This document shows positions 24,228 through 35,595 of a DNA stretch of 64,000 bases, piece after piece. The notes under the pieces are model-generated. The model had not been told where the DNA came from. It made no database searches and saw only the letters and a list, made by a program, of their open reading frames with translations. Made by a program: the position numbers and the translations under genes. Origin of the DNA: Oreohelix idahoensis. Its lineage: Eukaryota; Mollusca; Gastropoda; Stylommatophora; Oreohelicidae. Positions within the stretch are counted from its first letter, which is position 1, and the number at the start of each line of letters is the position of its first letter. The stretch lies in contig JAMPIV010012255.1 of the NCBI GenBank assembly GCA_024509875.1, positions 43,218-107,217 on the forward strand, in the 5' to 3' direction.

Positions 24228-24874
24228 AAAAAAAACAAGTAAGTAGTCTGTTAGGTCTAATACAATTCTATGGGAGATTCATTCCTCATTTATCTACCAT
24301 TACTGCACCTTTCTCTACATTGTTAAGGAAGGGCGCAGCTAACGTGATTCGGTGGTCGCAAGAACATCAAATCGCGTTGGATACGATAAAATCATATTTT
24401 TCTAAGGCACCTGTTTGAAGGTTACCTAATGCGGACCTACCTTTCATTATTCTCAGTGACGCGTCGAATTTTGGAATAGGAAGCGTATTGCTCCAGGAAT
24501 ACTCTGGTACCTTGCATCCTGTCATGTATGTATCCAGAAAGTTAATGTCAACAGAACAAAAGTATTCGGTCCTCGACAAGGAGCTCCTCGCTTTGATTTG
24601 GTCAATTACAAAACTACAAAGGTTTTTATTAGGATCGCACTTTATAGTAGAGACTGATCAGAGAGCACTTACAGCTCTCAATAACAGAGACATAAAATCT
24701 TCTAAATCTACAAGATATGCTATTGCCTTGCAGCCATATCACTTTACGATTCGTGTCATACCTGGATCTGAAAACGTACTGGCGGACATTTTGTCTCGTT
24801 GTCCTCATGAAGCAAGCGAGCTACTACGCCCTACAGAGAGCGAAACCTCTACACAGTCAGTTCCAAAATTGTAA
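24228..24874 (+). pseudogene. Element E connection region and RNase H
   Basis: After the A run the sense continues in another frame with LLGLIQFYGRFIPHL. A stop near 24418 follows. RNase H then appears with ILSDASNFGIGSVLL, YVSRKL, DKELLALIW, ETDQRAL and ILSRCP. The family lacks a further domain, and there is no envelope frame after it. Confidence 0.85.
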
Positions 24875-25018
24875 CTTTCTGCTCAAGGAACTTTGGTTCG
24901 TGTTATCATTAACGTTTACGCAAGTTTGATATCTACAATGATTTTCCAATACATTTCGGACATACAGTTTTCTGGTGATACACTTCAAGAACTGGAACTT
25001 ATAAATGCCTATGGAGTG
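24875..25018 (+). other. Element E 3' untranslated segment, left of element B
   Basis: Short AT-rich sequence after RNase H. It ends at the GAGTG duplication (25014-25018) made by element B. No gene is visible. Confidence 0.6.
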
Positions 25019-26951
25019 TGTGGTGGATTTGATGGTACTGTATGGTTGTGATATTACCTAGTGTGATGCATGAGGTCAGCTGTGAAGGCTCCTGAGATAA
25101 ATGTAGCTGTGAATTTACAGAAGGCCCTTCTTGCTACCACTTACGACCTCACACATATCTTTTTTACTAATGAATGTGGCTACGTTAAAAATCTAGGGTA
25201 CTGATATGGAAGGTGTTGTATTAGTATATACAAACACACACACAGATATTTAATAAGTCTAATAATATTAATAAAATTTATAACACACTGAACTAACTCA
25301 AGCTGTTTAAAATTTTGATATTAAATTTTCTTTAAGTTTATTTGTTCTGAACTAAGGTTTTATTTTGGTCAGAACATATGAAAGGTTTTGAAATTATGAA
25401 TGAAATGCATGAATATATGGCATAATAAATGAAAAGTGTGTACATATGAATTTTACAAGACTAGTTAATATTACTACTGTTTATATTTGTAATTTATCTG
25501 GGAGAACGATTAATGGATGTGCTGTTGGGGTGGCTTCATCACTCCCAGTCTATGACTACCAAACATTGTCCATTTACTGATGGGAAAATTACAAGTTTAT
25601 TTCCCAACATGGTATGTTCTAGTTGATGGGAATATAATTGGGGTGTTAGTTAGAAAATAAGTTGGTGAATGTCCAGCAGGCCAGACGCTCACGTATCTTT
25701 GACTGAGTAGTTCTGGTGCTGGAATCTGGTGGCCCCACCTCTCCGTGCTTGGGGGCAATATAAGGCTGCTCTGCCAAAATATTCGACTGCACGGGTCCAC
25801 ACTTGTATTTTACAACACAGCATTTGACACCACTTTGGTGCCAAATAAAAAACTCACAGTTCAGAATTATGAATAGAGAACACAGTTATATGCTAGCAAA
25901 ACTCAGCTGAGCTGCTGGCTCTAGTATGGCGTCCCTCTAAATATTGCAATTAGCTTCTGGGAATTACACCACTGAAGAATTACTGTGTCTACTACTGGAC
26001 AATTTATGATGAATGGCAAAAATGCGCGTCTGAGCGCCGATAATATGATTATCTGTGGCCAATCACCGCCTTTCCCCCTTTTCAAATTTCAAACCTCCTA
26101 CCAAAAGTCAATTCAGTCATACCTCAGTCAAGTATGTATTATTGTCTGTTGGTCCGTCTGTCTCTACTTGCGTTTTTTTTTACAAAAACACACTTGTTTA
26201 TACATGCATTTCCTACACGAATCTGCCTCTAGAGTTATTTTTAGCCACAACTTTCCACTAATTCCCCCTCTCTTTCATTCTAGCTAGATTTTAGCACTGA
26301 GTCTCAAGGCCGCAATTTTTTGAAAATTAGTGACATGTTTTTGTTTCAATGCAGTCGCTCGCTGATATGAACAACACAGTCTTTTGTCAATATCTTCATT
26401 ATTATCTATCCGTCTGTATAAATGAAAGCATATTATTTCTCTGCTCAAGATGGGCCATCAGGCCAGCTAGGTTTTATATTCCTAACATTATTATTAAGAA
26501 AAAGTTACTTTTCAAGGTTAGTTGTTTTTTTTTAAATATGTTCGAGCATCTTCTGTAATGCGTTTGCCGCTAAATTCAAATAAAAGGGCTAAGTATCGTA
26601 AAAGCGTCCAAGAAATGACTGTTGCGTATAATAGCTAAGGTCCCTTTTGTCAATTTCTTTACCTTGTGTCAACTTGGGGACGTGAATTTTTTTCCTTTCC
26701 CCACCAATTGCGTCTTTTTAGCCTTGCTAGTTTCAAGCACGTGTTCAGTCATATTTTTCTTTTTGATCTCCGTTCTCATCCCGTCTACAAGGGTAAACGT
26801 TTTGCCTTCACGTCTAACAAGTTAATTTCCATGTCGGGTAGTGACCCGCGGCATGGGCGATCATGTCTTCTAGTAGCTTACGAATTATTTTTATCCCTAC
26901 ATTTTATCTTTGGAGATATTTTAACGTTGTATCACGGTTGATTTTATCACA
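25019..26951 (-). repeat. Element B 3' LTR
   Basis: Same length (within one base) and sequence as 31621-33552 apart from few substitutions. On the plus strand it starts TGTGGTGG and ends TTATCACA. The minus-strand polypurine tract AAGTGGGGAGATG lies directly beside it (26952-26966). Confidence 0.9.
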
Positions 26952-27044
26952 CATCTCCCCACTTGAAAACATGCCTACGGCAAGTTCCAAAACCAGTGAT
27001 ACACATAGACAAAATTACTCCTCACGCCTGCCACTACTCTAATT

Positions 27045-28148
27045 TTGATCACAGGGGTGCCGACTGAGGAAATCTGCACCGACATTCAATTTGCCTGGGA
27101 TATATATTGGATACTAAACTGATAAGGTTGAAGCAATAAAGACCACCTCAGCAATCTTGCGTTTTCATGCTTAGCCTGAGATAAGAATACGAGGGGCTGA
27201 TGATCTGTCTGGACCAAAAAAGTCCTACCATACAGATAGATTTGAAACTTCTTTATTGCCCAGATTAACGCTAAACATTCTTTTTCGCTTGTGGAATATC
27301 CTTGTTCCGCCTTATTCAATTTGCGGCTTGCATAAGTGACTGGGTTCAGTTCCCCATCAGGTGAAGATGATCGTTGCAACAAAGCCGCCCCGAGTCCTAC
27401 ATTACTTGCATCTGTTCTTACGACAAAGTCCTGTGTCAAATCAGGCAGTTTGAGAATAGGCTTGCTAGTGAGTTTTTCCTTTAAGTCTTGGAACGCTAAT
27501 TCACTTTGCGCAGTCCAAATAATTTTATCTGGAAGTCCCTTGCGAGTCAGATCAGTCAGAGGAGCACAAATAGAGTTAAAATCTTTGATGTATTTTTGAT
27601 AAAATCCGCATAACGACACGAATGATCGCACGTCCTTTTTTGTATGTGGTCTAGGTGCTCTCTGCAGTTTTTCCAAGTTCTTGGGATCAGGGGTCATGTT
27701 ACCCTGATATACAGTGTGTCCCAAGAATTCCAACTCTTTGCATCCAATACAACATTTTGTTGGCCTAGCAGTTAAGTTCGCATCCCTAAGCCTATTAAAT
27801 AACATTTTTAGAGCGTCAATGTGTTCTTCAAATGTCTCTGTGGCGACGAGAATATCATCCATTAAATTCGTGATACATTCAGGGGATCCAACAATTTGCG
27901 CATCATCCTTGAAAATACACTCGGAGCATTTTTCAATCCGAATGGTAGCATGTTGAATTCATAATGTCCTTCCGATGTGCTAAATGCTAAATAAGGTCTC
28001 ACTTCAGGCTTCACTGGAATCTGGTAATAGCCTTTACTAAGATCCACCTTTGAAAAGTATTTTGCCTTGTTTAATCTGGCAAATAACTGTTTTGTGTCTG
28101 GTAATGGACCCACTTGTCCTTCTGTGACAGCATTCAGTTTCCTGTAAT
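27045..28148 (-). pseudogene. Element B reverse transcriptase and RNase H
   Basis: The minus strand gives FSKVDLSKGYYQIPV, MLPFGLKNAPSVF, then MDDILVATETFEEH after a frame change at about 27862 that falls inside the catalytic box region. CCIGCKELEFLGHTV, SFVSLCGFYQKYI, RTDASNVGLGAALL, SRKLNKAE and EKECLALIWAIKKF follow, which complete RNase H. The very end (GADFLSRHPCD) is in another frame near 27050-27090. The N-terminal edge of reverse transcriptase lies in the upstream frame beyond a break near 28165. Confidence 0.9.
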
Positions 28149-30707
28149 CTATGCACAGTCTGTGTTCCCCAGACGGTTTCTCAACAAAACGACACTGGAG
28201 TTAAAAGATGATTCACTGTGTGAAATAATCCCCTCCTTCAACAAATAATCTATTTCTTCCTTCAGTGCCTTCTCCTTCGCGAACGGAATAGAATAGGCTC
28301 TCATACAGATTGGGTTTGAGTCTACCAGTTTCATGTCATACTGTAGCAAATTTGTATGGCCTGGTTTATCTGTTAATACATCTGTATGTTCCTCCAGAAC
28401 CTGTTGAACTCTCTCCCTCTGGTTTTTAGTCAGGTGCTTACTGACTTTTACCTGTGCTGCTGTTTCACAAGGATGTAATGGGTATTCATGTGAGGTGAGT
28501 GGTTCCTTTTGCATTTGAGTTGCGATAGCCAAGGTCAGTAAGGGGGTGCTTTCCTGGAGTGGTCTGTCCAGATACTTCTTTAACAGGTTTACATGATAAA
28601 CTTTCTCCTTCCCCTTTTTGTCAATTTTATAGTTTGTTCTAGACACCTTCTCTAGAACCGTATATGGACCTTGCCATCCAATTTGTAATTTATTCTGGCT
28701 ACCGGGTAGTAGAAGCAGCACCTTCTCTCCCACAGCTAGTTCCCTGTCATTTGCCTTCCTATTAAAATATGCTGCATGTTTCTTCCTGGCTTGTTTCAAA
28801 TTATCATTTGCCAGTTTCCATCCAGCTTTCAGACGAGTGGTCAGTTCGTTCACGTATTGATAAGATGAGGTAACAGTCTCTTCCGCCTTCTCATCTGTCC
28901 AGGTCCTTAATAGCGCTTCTAATGGACCTTTTATTGGCCTCCCAAATAGCAGAGTAGCGGGAGCCATCACGGTTGAACTATGTGGTACCTCCCGATACGC
29001 AAACAATGCGGCGGGCAGGAATTGATCCCACAGATCCGGTTTTTCGTGTGCCAGCTTTCTCAGGATAGAAATGAGAGTCCCATTGAACCTCTCTACCTGG
29101 CCGTTTCCTTGCGGATGGTACGGACTACAATGAAAGTGTCTGGCTTGAAATAGCTTAAAAACTTCTTCCGTTAGTTTCCCCTTGAACTGAGAGCCATTAT
29201 CAGTCAAGATTTGATGCGCGAATCCTAATCGGGTAAATATTGTAAGTAGTGCCTCTGCTACATGTTTTGAATCAATTGATGGCAGGGCTACCGCCTCTCC
29301 CCACATAGAACAAGTGTCCACCAGAGTAAGGATGTAACTGTTCCTCCTCTTGGTCCGAGTGAGAGGTCCCACAATATCCACTGCAACCCTCTCAAAAGGT
29401 GTTCCCACTATGGGCATTTCCCCTAGAGTTGCAGGAGCAGTCCAATGCTTTGGAGCTACCCTTTGACATTCTGGACAGGATTTGACATATCTTTTTATAT
29501 CCTCCGTTATCCCTGGCCAAAAGTAATGACAAGCTATACGCTGTCCTGTGGCGCTGATCCCCATGTGACCACTGAAGGGAATCGCATGCCCGAGTTCCAT
29601 CACTTTATCCCTGCATGAAGTGGGAAGAACCAGCTGGTTGTGACCGTTTGTTCCAGTTCCGGCCTTCCTGTATAATAGTTTGTTCTTCATAAAATATTCC
29701 CCCTTGCTCGGAGGTGTGTGGCATTTGGGCAATTTTTTAAAACATGGCTTGAGTGTCCTATCCTCAGCCTGCGCCTTCCTCATCTCCTCTGGATGAGCAT
29801 TTATAGGTTCACCTTCTTCCTCCTTCTTCTGTGACCTGGTCTGCACTGTCGCCATGATCACAGGTCTCTCGGGATTCCCCAAGAAGACGTATCTACACCC
29901 CAATATCAGAGGGTAGATTGGTTCATCTATCACTGCTGCTCTGATTTCTCCTTCCACATAGCGAGTTTTCACCGTTATCCTTGCGATGGGAAGTGTCATG
30001 AGTGGTATGTCCTTAGTTGCCCCTTGTATTTCCACTGTTTCTGTGGTATACTGACTTGGGTCCACTAGGCTAGACTTCACAACTGAATCATAATCCAAAC
30101 CTGTATCATAAAGGCACCTTATGGTGACCCCATTACAAATAACATCCTCACAAACTGGGGGGTGATAAGGTTCCTGCTGTCCATTAGGATTAACCTTTAA
30201 TCTTTGAGTCCCCGACTTCATTGCAGCAATGTTTGAAGGTTTCCTTCTACAAAATTCGGTGTTATGGTTATCTTTCTTGCACCATTTACACCATCTTTTT
30301 CCTTGGTTAAACGGTTTTCTTTCATTGGATTTTTGGTCATTGAACTGTGAGTTTCTGTCTCGATAGTCATTTCTTGGCCGTTCAAAGTTTGTCCTGCCCT
30401 TATTACCCTGTTCTCTATTTTCAAATTTATTAAATGGCTGTGGAGCTTTAAAAGTTTCTATGTGCTTCTTTTTAGATCCACTTACCTCTGCCTGGGCTGC
30501 CTGATACCTCTCAGCGACATTTAAAACCTCCCCCAACTTCTCTGCACCTTGTTCCATGAGAAATTTTCTCATGTCTGGAGCCATGGACTCTCTCAATTGC
30601 TCTATCATGATCATATCCTTAAGATCTTGGGTCTTCCCCGGAGCAGTCCATTTCTCCAAATAGGTTTCCAGTCTGGCAGAGAATTGGTGGTATGTCTCCC
30701 CAGACAA
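28149..30707 (-). CDS. Element B Gag C-terminus, protease, integrase and start of reverse transcriptase
   Basis: An 852-codon open frame, the longest in the window. It runs from the Gag segment YHQFSARLETYLEKW through a zinc knuckle (CKWCKKDNHNTEFC, exactly CX2CX4HX4C), a protease with LYDTGLDYD, ILGCRYVFLG, an integrase zinc finger (HAIPFSGH, CPEC), and a catalytic core with Asp in AVDIVGPL, Asp in LTDNGSQF and Glu in GQVERF at 35-residue spacing. It then gives FAYREVP, LQIGWQGPYTVL, VNLLKKYL and the first reverse transcriptase residues. The stop near 28149 follows a frameshift at about 28165. It is joined upstream to the Gag N-terminus by another frameshift near 30735. Confidence 0.9.
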   Translation of the reverse strand: MSGETYHQFSARLETYLEKWTAPGKTQDLKDMIMIEQLRESMAPDMRKFLMEQGAEKLGEVLNVAERYQAAQAEVSGSKKKHIETFKAPQPFNKFENREQGNKGRTNFERPRNDYRDRNSQFNDQKSNERKPFNQGKRWCKWCKKDNHNTEFCRRKPSNIAAMKSGTQRLKVNPNGQQEPYHPPVCEDVICNGVTIRCLYDTGLDYDSVVKSSLVDPSQYTTETVEIQGATKDIPLMTLPIARITVKTRYVEGEIRAAVIDEPIYPLILGCRYVFLGNPERPVIMATVQTRSQKKEEEGEPINAHPEEMRKAQAEDRTLKPCFKKLPKCHTPPSKGEYFMKNKLLYRKAGTGTNGHNQLVLPTSCRDKVMELGHAIPFSGHMGISATGQRIACHYFWPGITEDIKRYVKSCPECQRVAPKHWTAPATLGEMPIVGTPFERVAVDIVGPLTRTKRRNSYILTLVDTCSMWGEAVALPSIDSKHVAEALLTIFTRLGFAHQILTDNGSQFKGKLTEEVFKLFQARHFHCSPYHPQGNGQVERFNGTLISILRKLAHEKPDLWDQFLPAALFAYREVPHSSTVMAPATLLFGRPIKGPLEALLRTWTDEKAEETVTSSYQYVNELTTRLKAGWKLANDNLKQARKKHAAYFNRKANDRELAVGEKVLLLLPGSQNKLQIGWQGPYTVLEKVSRTNYKIDKKGKEKVYHVNLLKKYLDRPLQESTPLLTLAIATQMQKEPLTSHEYPLHPCETAAQVKVSKHLTKNQRERVQQVLEEHTDVLTDKPGHTNLLQYDMKLVDSNPICMRAYSIPFAKEKALKEEIDYLLKEGIISHSESSFNSSVVLLRNRLGNTDCA

Positions 30708-30729
30708 CAGTTTGGCATTTCTAAATTTC

Positions 30730-31365
30730 TTACGATAAAATTAACCATTTGTTTTCGTACCTTAATAACAAAGCCTGCTTTAACATGTCATAATTGTCTT
30801 GGTCTTCTCTATTCATTTTTGCGAAGACTTCATAAGAAGTACCTCTCAGTCCCTGTGATAACTTTAAACTCCACCTCTCTCTCTCTAACCCATATGTAGT
30901 AGCTAATAACTCAAAACGTCCGAGGTACCCCTCGATGTCATCGTCTTTTTCAACAAAATGGTCTAAATGAAACCCCATAGCTGATGTTGAGGCTCCCAGA
31001 CTGGGCGTAGCATCTGAGGCAAAAGGGCTGGCACCATTTTCAGGAGCATGGCCTTGTAACTCCAGTTCCCTTAGTCGTAATTCGTGCTCCCTTTGCAACC
31101 TTCTATCTTCTGCCTCCCTTTGCTTTCGTTTTTCTTCTGCCTCAATCTGCAGCCTCTTAATTTCTTTTTCAGCCTCTAACCTCTTCTCTTCAGCCAACCT
31201 TTCAGACTCTAATTTTCTTTCAGCCTCATTTTCTAATCTTCTTTCTTCCCGTTCAATATACTTATCACATTCAGCCGTTACATATTGAATTAAAACCTGA
31301 CCATCCATTCCCATATCCTTTGCCGTTAGCACAGCAGCTGATCTGAACTTAGCTAGCTCCGCCAT
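30730..31365 (-). pseudogene. Element B Gag N-terminal part
   Basis: Begins MAELAKFRSAAVLTAKDMGM, matching the Gag start of D (MADLAKFRSAVVQTAKELGM). An upstream in-frame ATG exists, but homology supports the start at 31365. A Glu/Lys/Arg-rich coiled coil of about 60 residues is followed by LRELELQGHAPENG and the capsid-like LDHFVEKDDDIEGYLGRFEL and RWSLKLSQGLRG. The frame ends at LILS because of a frameshift next to the YRKKFRNAK motif conserved in relatives. Its coiled coil is shorter than in C and D. Confidence 0.85.
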
Positions 31366-31620
31366 CACACAAAATACAATGATCAAGGTAAAATTTCCAA
31401 CCACTAAAGTAATTCTAATTACTATAGTCTAAAATAATTCTAATTAGCCAGTTAACTAATTAATTACCACTGGCTGTGAAGATTCACCAACTTTTATTTT
31501 CACTTTTAATTTTAAGGGACACTTTTAATTTTTACAATTTGTTCCCCTAATTTAATTCTCCCACCAGGAGATCCTAATATTACTGCTAAGCTAATAATCC
31601 CTGGACAAGACCCCAATATA
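31366..31620 (-). promoter_or_regulatory. Element B primer-binding site and leader
   Basis: On the minus strand, five bases after the LTR end comes TGGGGTCTTGTCCAGGGAT (31597-31615), a variant of the proline-tRNA primer site. The rest is a short AT-rich leader before Gag. Confidence 0.7.
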
Positions 31621-33552
31621 TGTAGTGGATTTGATGGTACTGTATGGTTGTGATATTACCTAGTGTGATGCATGAGGTCAGCTGTGAAGGCTCCTGAGAT
31701 AAATGTAGCTGTGAATTTACAGAAGGCCCTTCTTGCTACCACTTACGACCTCACACATATCTTTTTTACTAATGAATGTGGCTACGTTAAAAATCTAGGG
31801 TACTGATATGGAAGGTGTTGTATTAGTATATACAAACACACACACACAGATATTTAATAAGTCTAATAATATTAATAAAATTTATAACACACTGAACTAA
31901 CTCAAGCTGTTTAAAATTTTGATATTAAATTTTCTTTAAGTTTATTTGTTCTGAACCAAGGTTTTATTTTGGTCAGAACATATGAAAGGTTTTGAAATTA
32001 TGAATGAAATGCATGAATATATGGCATAATAAATGAAAGGTGTGTACATATGAATTTTACAAGACTAGTTAATATTACTACTGTTTATATTTGTAATTTA
32101 TCTGGGAGAACGATTAATGGATGTGCTGTTGGGGTGGCTTCATCACTCCCAGTCTATGACTACCAAACATTGTCCATTTACTGATGGGAAAATTACAAGT
32201 TTATTTCCCAACATGGTATGTTCTAGTTGATGGGAATATAATTGGGGTGTTAGTTAGAAAATAAGTTGGTGAATGTCCAGCAGGCCAGACGCTCACGTAT
32301 CTTTGACTGAGTAGTTCTGGTGCTGGAATCTGGTGGCCCCACCTCTCCGTGCTTGGGGGCAATATAAGGCTGCTCTGCCAAAATATTCGACTGCACGGGT
32401 CCACACTTGTATTTTACAACACAGCATTTGACACCACTTTGGTGCCAAATAAAAAACTCACAGTTCAGAATTATGAATAGAGAACACAGTTATATGCTAG
32501 CAAAACTCAGCTGAGACCTGGCTCTATGATGGCGTCCCTCTAAATATTGCAATTAGCTTCTGGGAATTACACCACTGAAGAATTACTGTGTCTACTACTG
32601 GACAATTTATGATGAATGGCAAAAATGCGCGTCTGAGCGCCGATAATATGATTATATGTGGCCAATCACCGCCTTTCCCCTTTTTCAAATTTCAAACCTC
32701 CTACCAAAAGTCAATTCAGTCATACCTCAGTCAAGTATGTATTATTGTCTGTTGGTCCGTCTGTCTCTACTTGCGTTTTTTTACAAAAACGCACTTGTTT
32801 ATACATGCATTTCCTACACGAATCTGCCTCTAGAGTTATTTTTAGCCACAACTTTCCACTAATTCCCCCTCTCTTTCATTCTAGCTAGATTTTAGCACTG
32901 AGTCTCAAGGCCGCAATTGTTTTTTAAATTAGTGACATGTTTTTGTTTCAATGCAGTCGCTCGCTGATATGAACAACACAGTCTTTTGTCAATATCTTCA
33001 TTATTATCTATCCGTCTGTATAAATGAAAGCATATTATTTCTCTGCTCAAGATGGGCCATCAGGCCAGCTAGGTTTTATATTCCTAACATTATTATTAAG
33101 AAAAAGTTACTTTTCAAGGTTAGTTGTTTTTTTGAAATATGTTCGAGCATCTTCTGTAATGCGTTTGCCGCTGAATTCAAATAAAAGGGCTAAGTATCGT
33201 AAAAGCGTCCAAGAAATGACTGTTGCGTATAATAGCTAAGGTCCCTTTTGTCAATTTCTTTACCTTGTGTCAACTTGGGGACGTTAATTTTTTTCCTTTC
33301 CCCACCAATTGCGTCTTTTTAGCCTTGCTAGTTTCAAGCACGTGTTCAGTCATATTTTTCTTTTTGATCTCCGTTCTCATCCCGTCTACAAGGGTAAACG
33401 TTTTGCCTTCACGTCTAACAAGTTAATTTCCATGTCGGGTAGTGACCCGCGGCATGGGCGATCATGTCTTCTAGTAGCTTACGAATTATTTTTATCCCTA
33501 CATTTTATCTTTGGAGATATTTTAAAGTTTTATCACGGTTAATTTTATCACA
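31621..33552 (-). repeat. Element B 5' LTR
   Basis: Partner of the LTR at 25019-26951. The part next to the primer site shares short blocks with the LTR of element D (for example GTGGTAGCAAG and CCTTCACAGCTGA, in the minus-strand sense), so the two are related subfamilies. Confidence 0.9.
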
Positions 33553-33557
33553 GAGTG

Positions 33558-34253
33558 AAGGTAACATTTAATAGTTATAACATTTTATTTCGGAATTAAC
33601 ATTGGGTATGTATGAACAGTCTTCTAATGTGACATTACAAGTTCGTGACTTTCGTCGACGGAAAATTCAGTGTGGATTGAAACTTTTGCTTTAATTAATA
33701 GCAATTAAACTTTACTTAGTTATGTTTAATATTTAGTATATTTCATAGCACTGATATTATGGCAAGTCCATAACGCTATTGATTTTCACTCATAATACTT
33801 AGTATATTAGCACTCGTATTTAATTAGTACCACTAATTATTTCTAGACAACTTTAGGAGTGTTGCTCACTTCGCATTGTTCATTTACATTCTTTTACTTT
33901 ATAACTCATCGTTTTAATGCATTCATATTCCATTTATTTGAATTCATTTATTGATATTTTTTTTTCTTTCTGTTAACATTTTATTTGTGTTTCATCGTCT
34001 TTATTATTTAACATTATCTAGTGTTGCCACATTTACCTCATGTTGGTTCATAGTGGTTATACATTTACTTACATTGCATTTTGTTTTGTTTATTTGAGTT
34101 GAATTCACTTTCATATTTATTCTGCCACTAGTAATATTTTGTTTTATATATTTACATTGATATTATATGTAGATGTTAATTTGATTTACCTCTCCGCGGT
34201 TATTAAAGTAAAAAAATAAATGAATTTTTTTTTCGTGGGGGTTGTAAGGTAAC
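33558..34253 (+). other. Element E 3' untranslated segment, right of element B
   Basis: AT-rich sequence without a gene. It ends in CGTGGGGGTTGTAAGG just before the 3' LTR, a modest polypurine-tract candidate. Confidence 0.6.
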
Positions 34254-35171
34254 TGTTGCGTCCTTTTCGGGTCCTTAACAGTAATAAAGTAGTCATGGGG
34301 CCTACTTCTGTTAAGAGGGTACGGATCAACATATGTGGTAAGAATATATTGGTAATTTAAATTCATCGCGCACGGAAGCGCACATATTGGTGCGCTAGTA
34401 TTTTTGCACTTTGTTGCTAAACGGTAGATGACGTAGTGACCTCGAAGAGAGAGGTAATGGCTGTGATTTTCTAAAGCAGACGCTTGTCTGGAATATTGTA
34501 ACTACTGAGTACTTCGACTTTATACGGCCTTCCGTATGGAAGCCATTGCCGTGCCAAGTTACCAGTAAGTTATTTGAATTTTGTTTGAAACATAAATATA
34601 TGAATTTTCTTCAAGGAAGTATCTAGTCAAGTCATTCAATTGGAGATCATTGCCCCTTTGTTAGAATGGCTTGAAATTGGACTCCTGTTACAGTTATCGG
34701 ATCCAGCCTTATATTGTCAAAATACGTGCCGAAGTAGATTGCACAAATGAATCTCAAGTAATAAAATATAATTTTTACCGTCCGTTGGATTACGGAGGAA
34801 TAAGAGGTCAATCAAGTTAAAAGACGTAGAAACTGATATGCACTGTTTATTATGAAGCCTCAATTATGGATGTACCGATTTTCGGACTTTGATGTTCTAC
34901 GAGGCCATTTTTAAAGATGGTATTTTCTGCAATTTATTATATACCCATAATCATGAAATGTTTGACTGCCCTTGAGGGGTCAGCCGTTGATATGAACATG
35001 TTGTAATACTTTGTCTATGTGATAGTCTTAAATAAATCGTCGTTAATACTTCATATAATAATGAGTTCCAGCCTCGTACGATTGACACTATTGAAGTTGA
35101 CATTGCCTTTTGTATTCAACGTTATCTCACTTGAATTTCATCCACGACAATTCGCGTAACCAACTACAACA
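34254..35171 (+). repeat. Element E 3' LTR
   Basis: Starts TGTTGCGTCC and ends ACTACAACA, then TATAT and the continuing TA-rich array. Homologous to 18033-18955. Confidence 0.9.
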
Positions 35172-35270
35172 TATATACATATATAAATATATGTAAATAT
35201 ATATAAATATATAAATATATAAATATATAAATATATAAATATATAAATATATAAATATATAAATATATAA

Positions 35271-35316
<46 letters not shown>
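35172..35316. repeat. TA-rich microsatellite between elements E and C
   Basis: It begins with mixed TATATA and ATATAAAT units and ends as pure TA. It is the middle part of the array split by E and C. Confidence 0.93.
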
Positions 35317-35319
<3 letters not shown>

Positions 35320-35551
35320 AGTAAAATCTGTGAGATAATCGCTTATTTCCGTAAGATTTTAGTCTTATGATGAATAAATACCCCAGCCCTCAAGTGTCTG
35401 ACTGGTTTCATCTTCATCGCCAGTAGGGCGATGCCTTTTGTGCAGTGGGAATGCTAAGAAATGACCCGCCGTAAAAATCAAACACGCTTTAGTTTCGGTT
35501 TCGAAAACGTTCCATAAACCTTTTAACATTTCGCCGATCTGCTGCACGAAA

Positions 35552-35595
<44 letters not shown>

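Larger units (their letters stand above)
25019..33552 (-). mobile_element. Element B: Gmr1-like Gypsy retrotransposon, minus strand
   Basis: Two 1.93-kb LTRs, nearly identical, flank a minus-strand gag-pol. A 5-bp duplication GAGTG occurs at 25014-25018 and 33553-33557. The order on the minus strand is Gag, protease, integrase with a full D,D35E core, GPY/F-like module, reverse transcriptase, RNase H. It is the closest relative here of C and D and the only one of the three with a recognisable integrase core, so it is a natural candidate for the kind of partner that mobilises them. Two frameshifts break the coding region. Confidence 0.92.
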
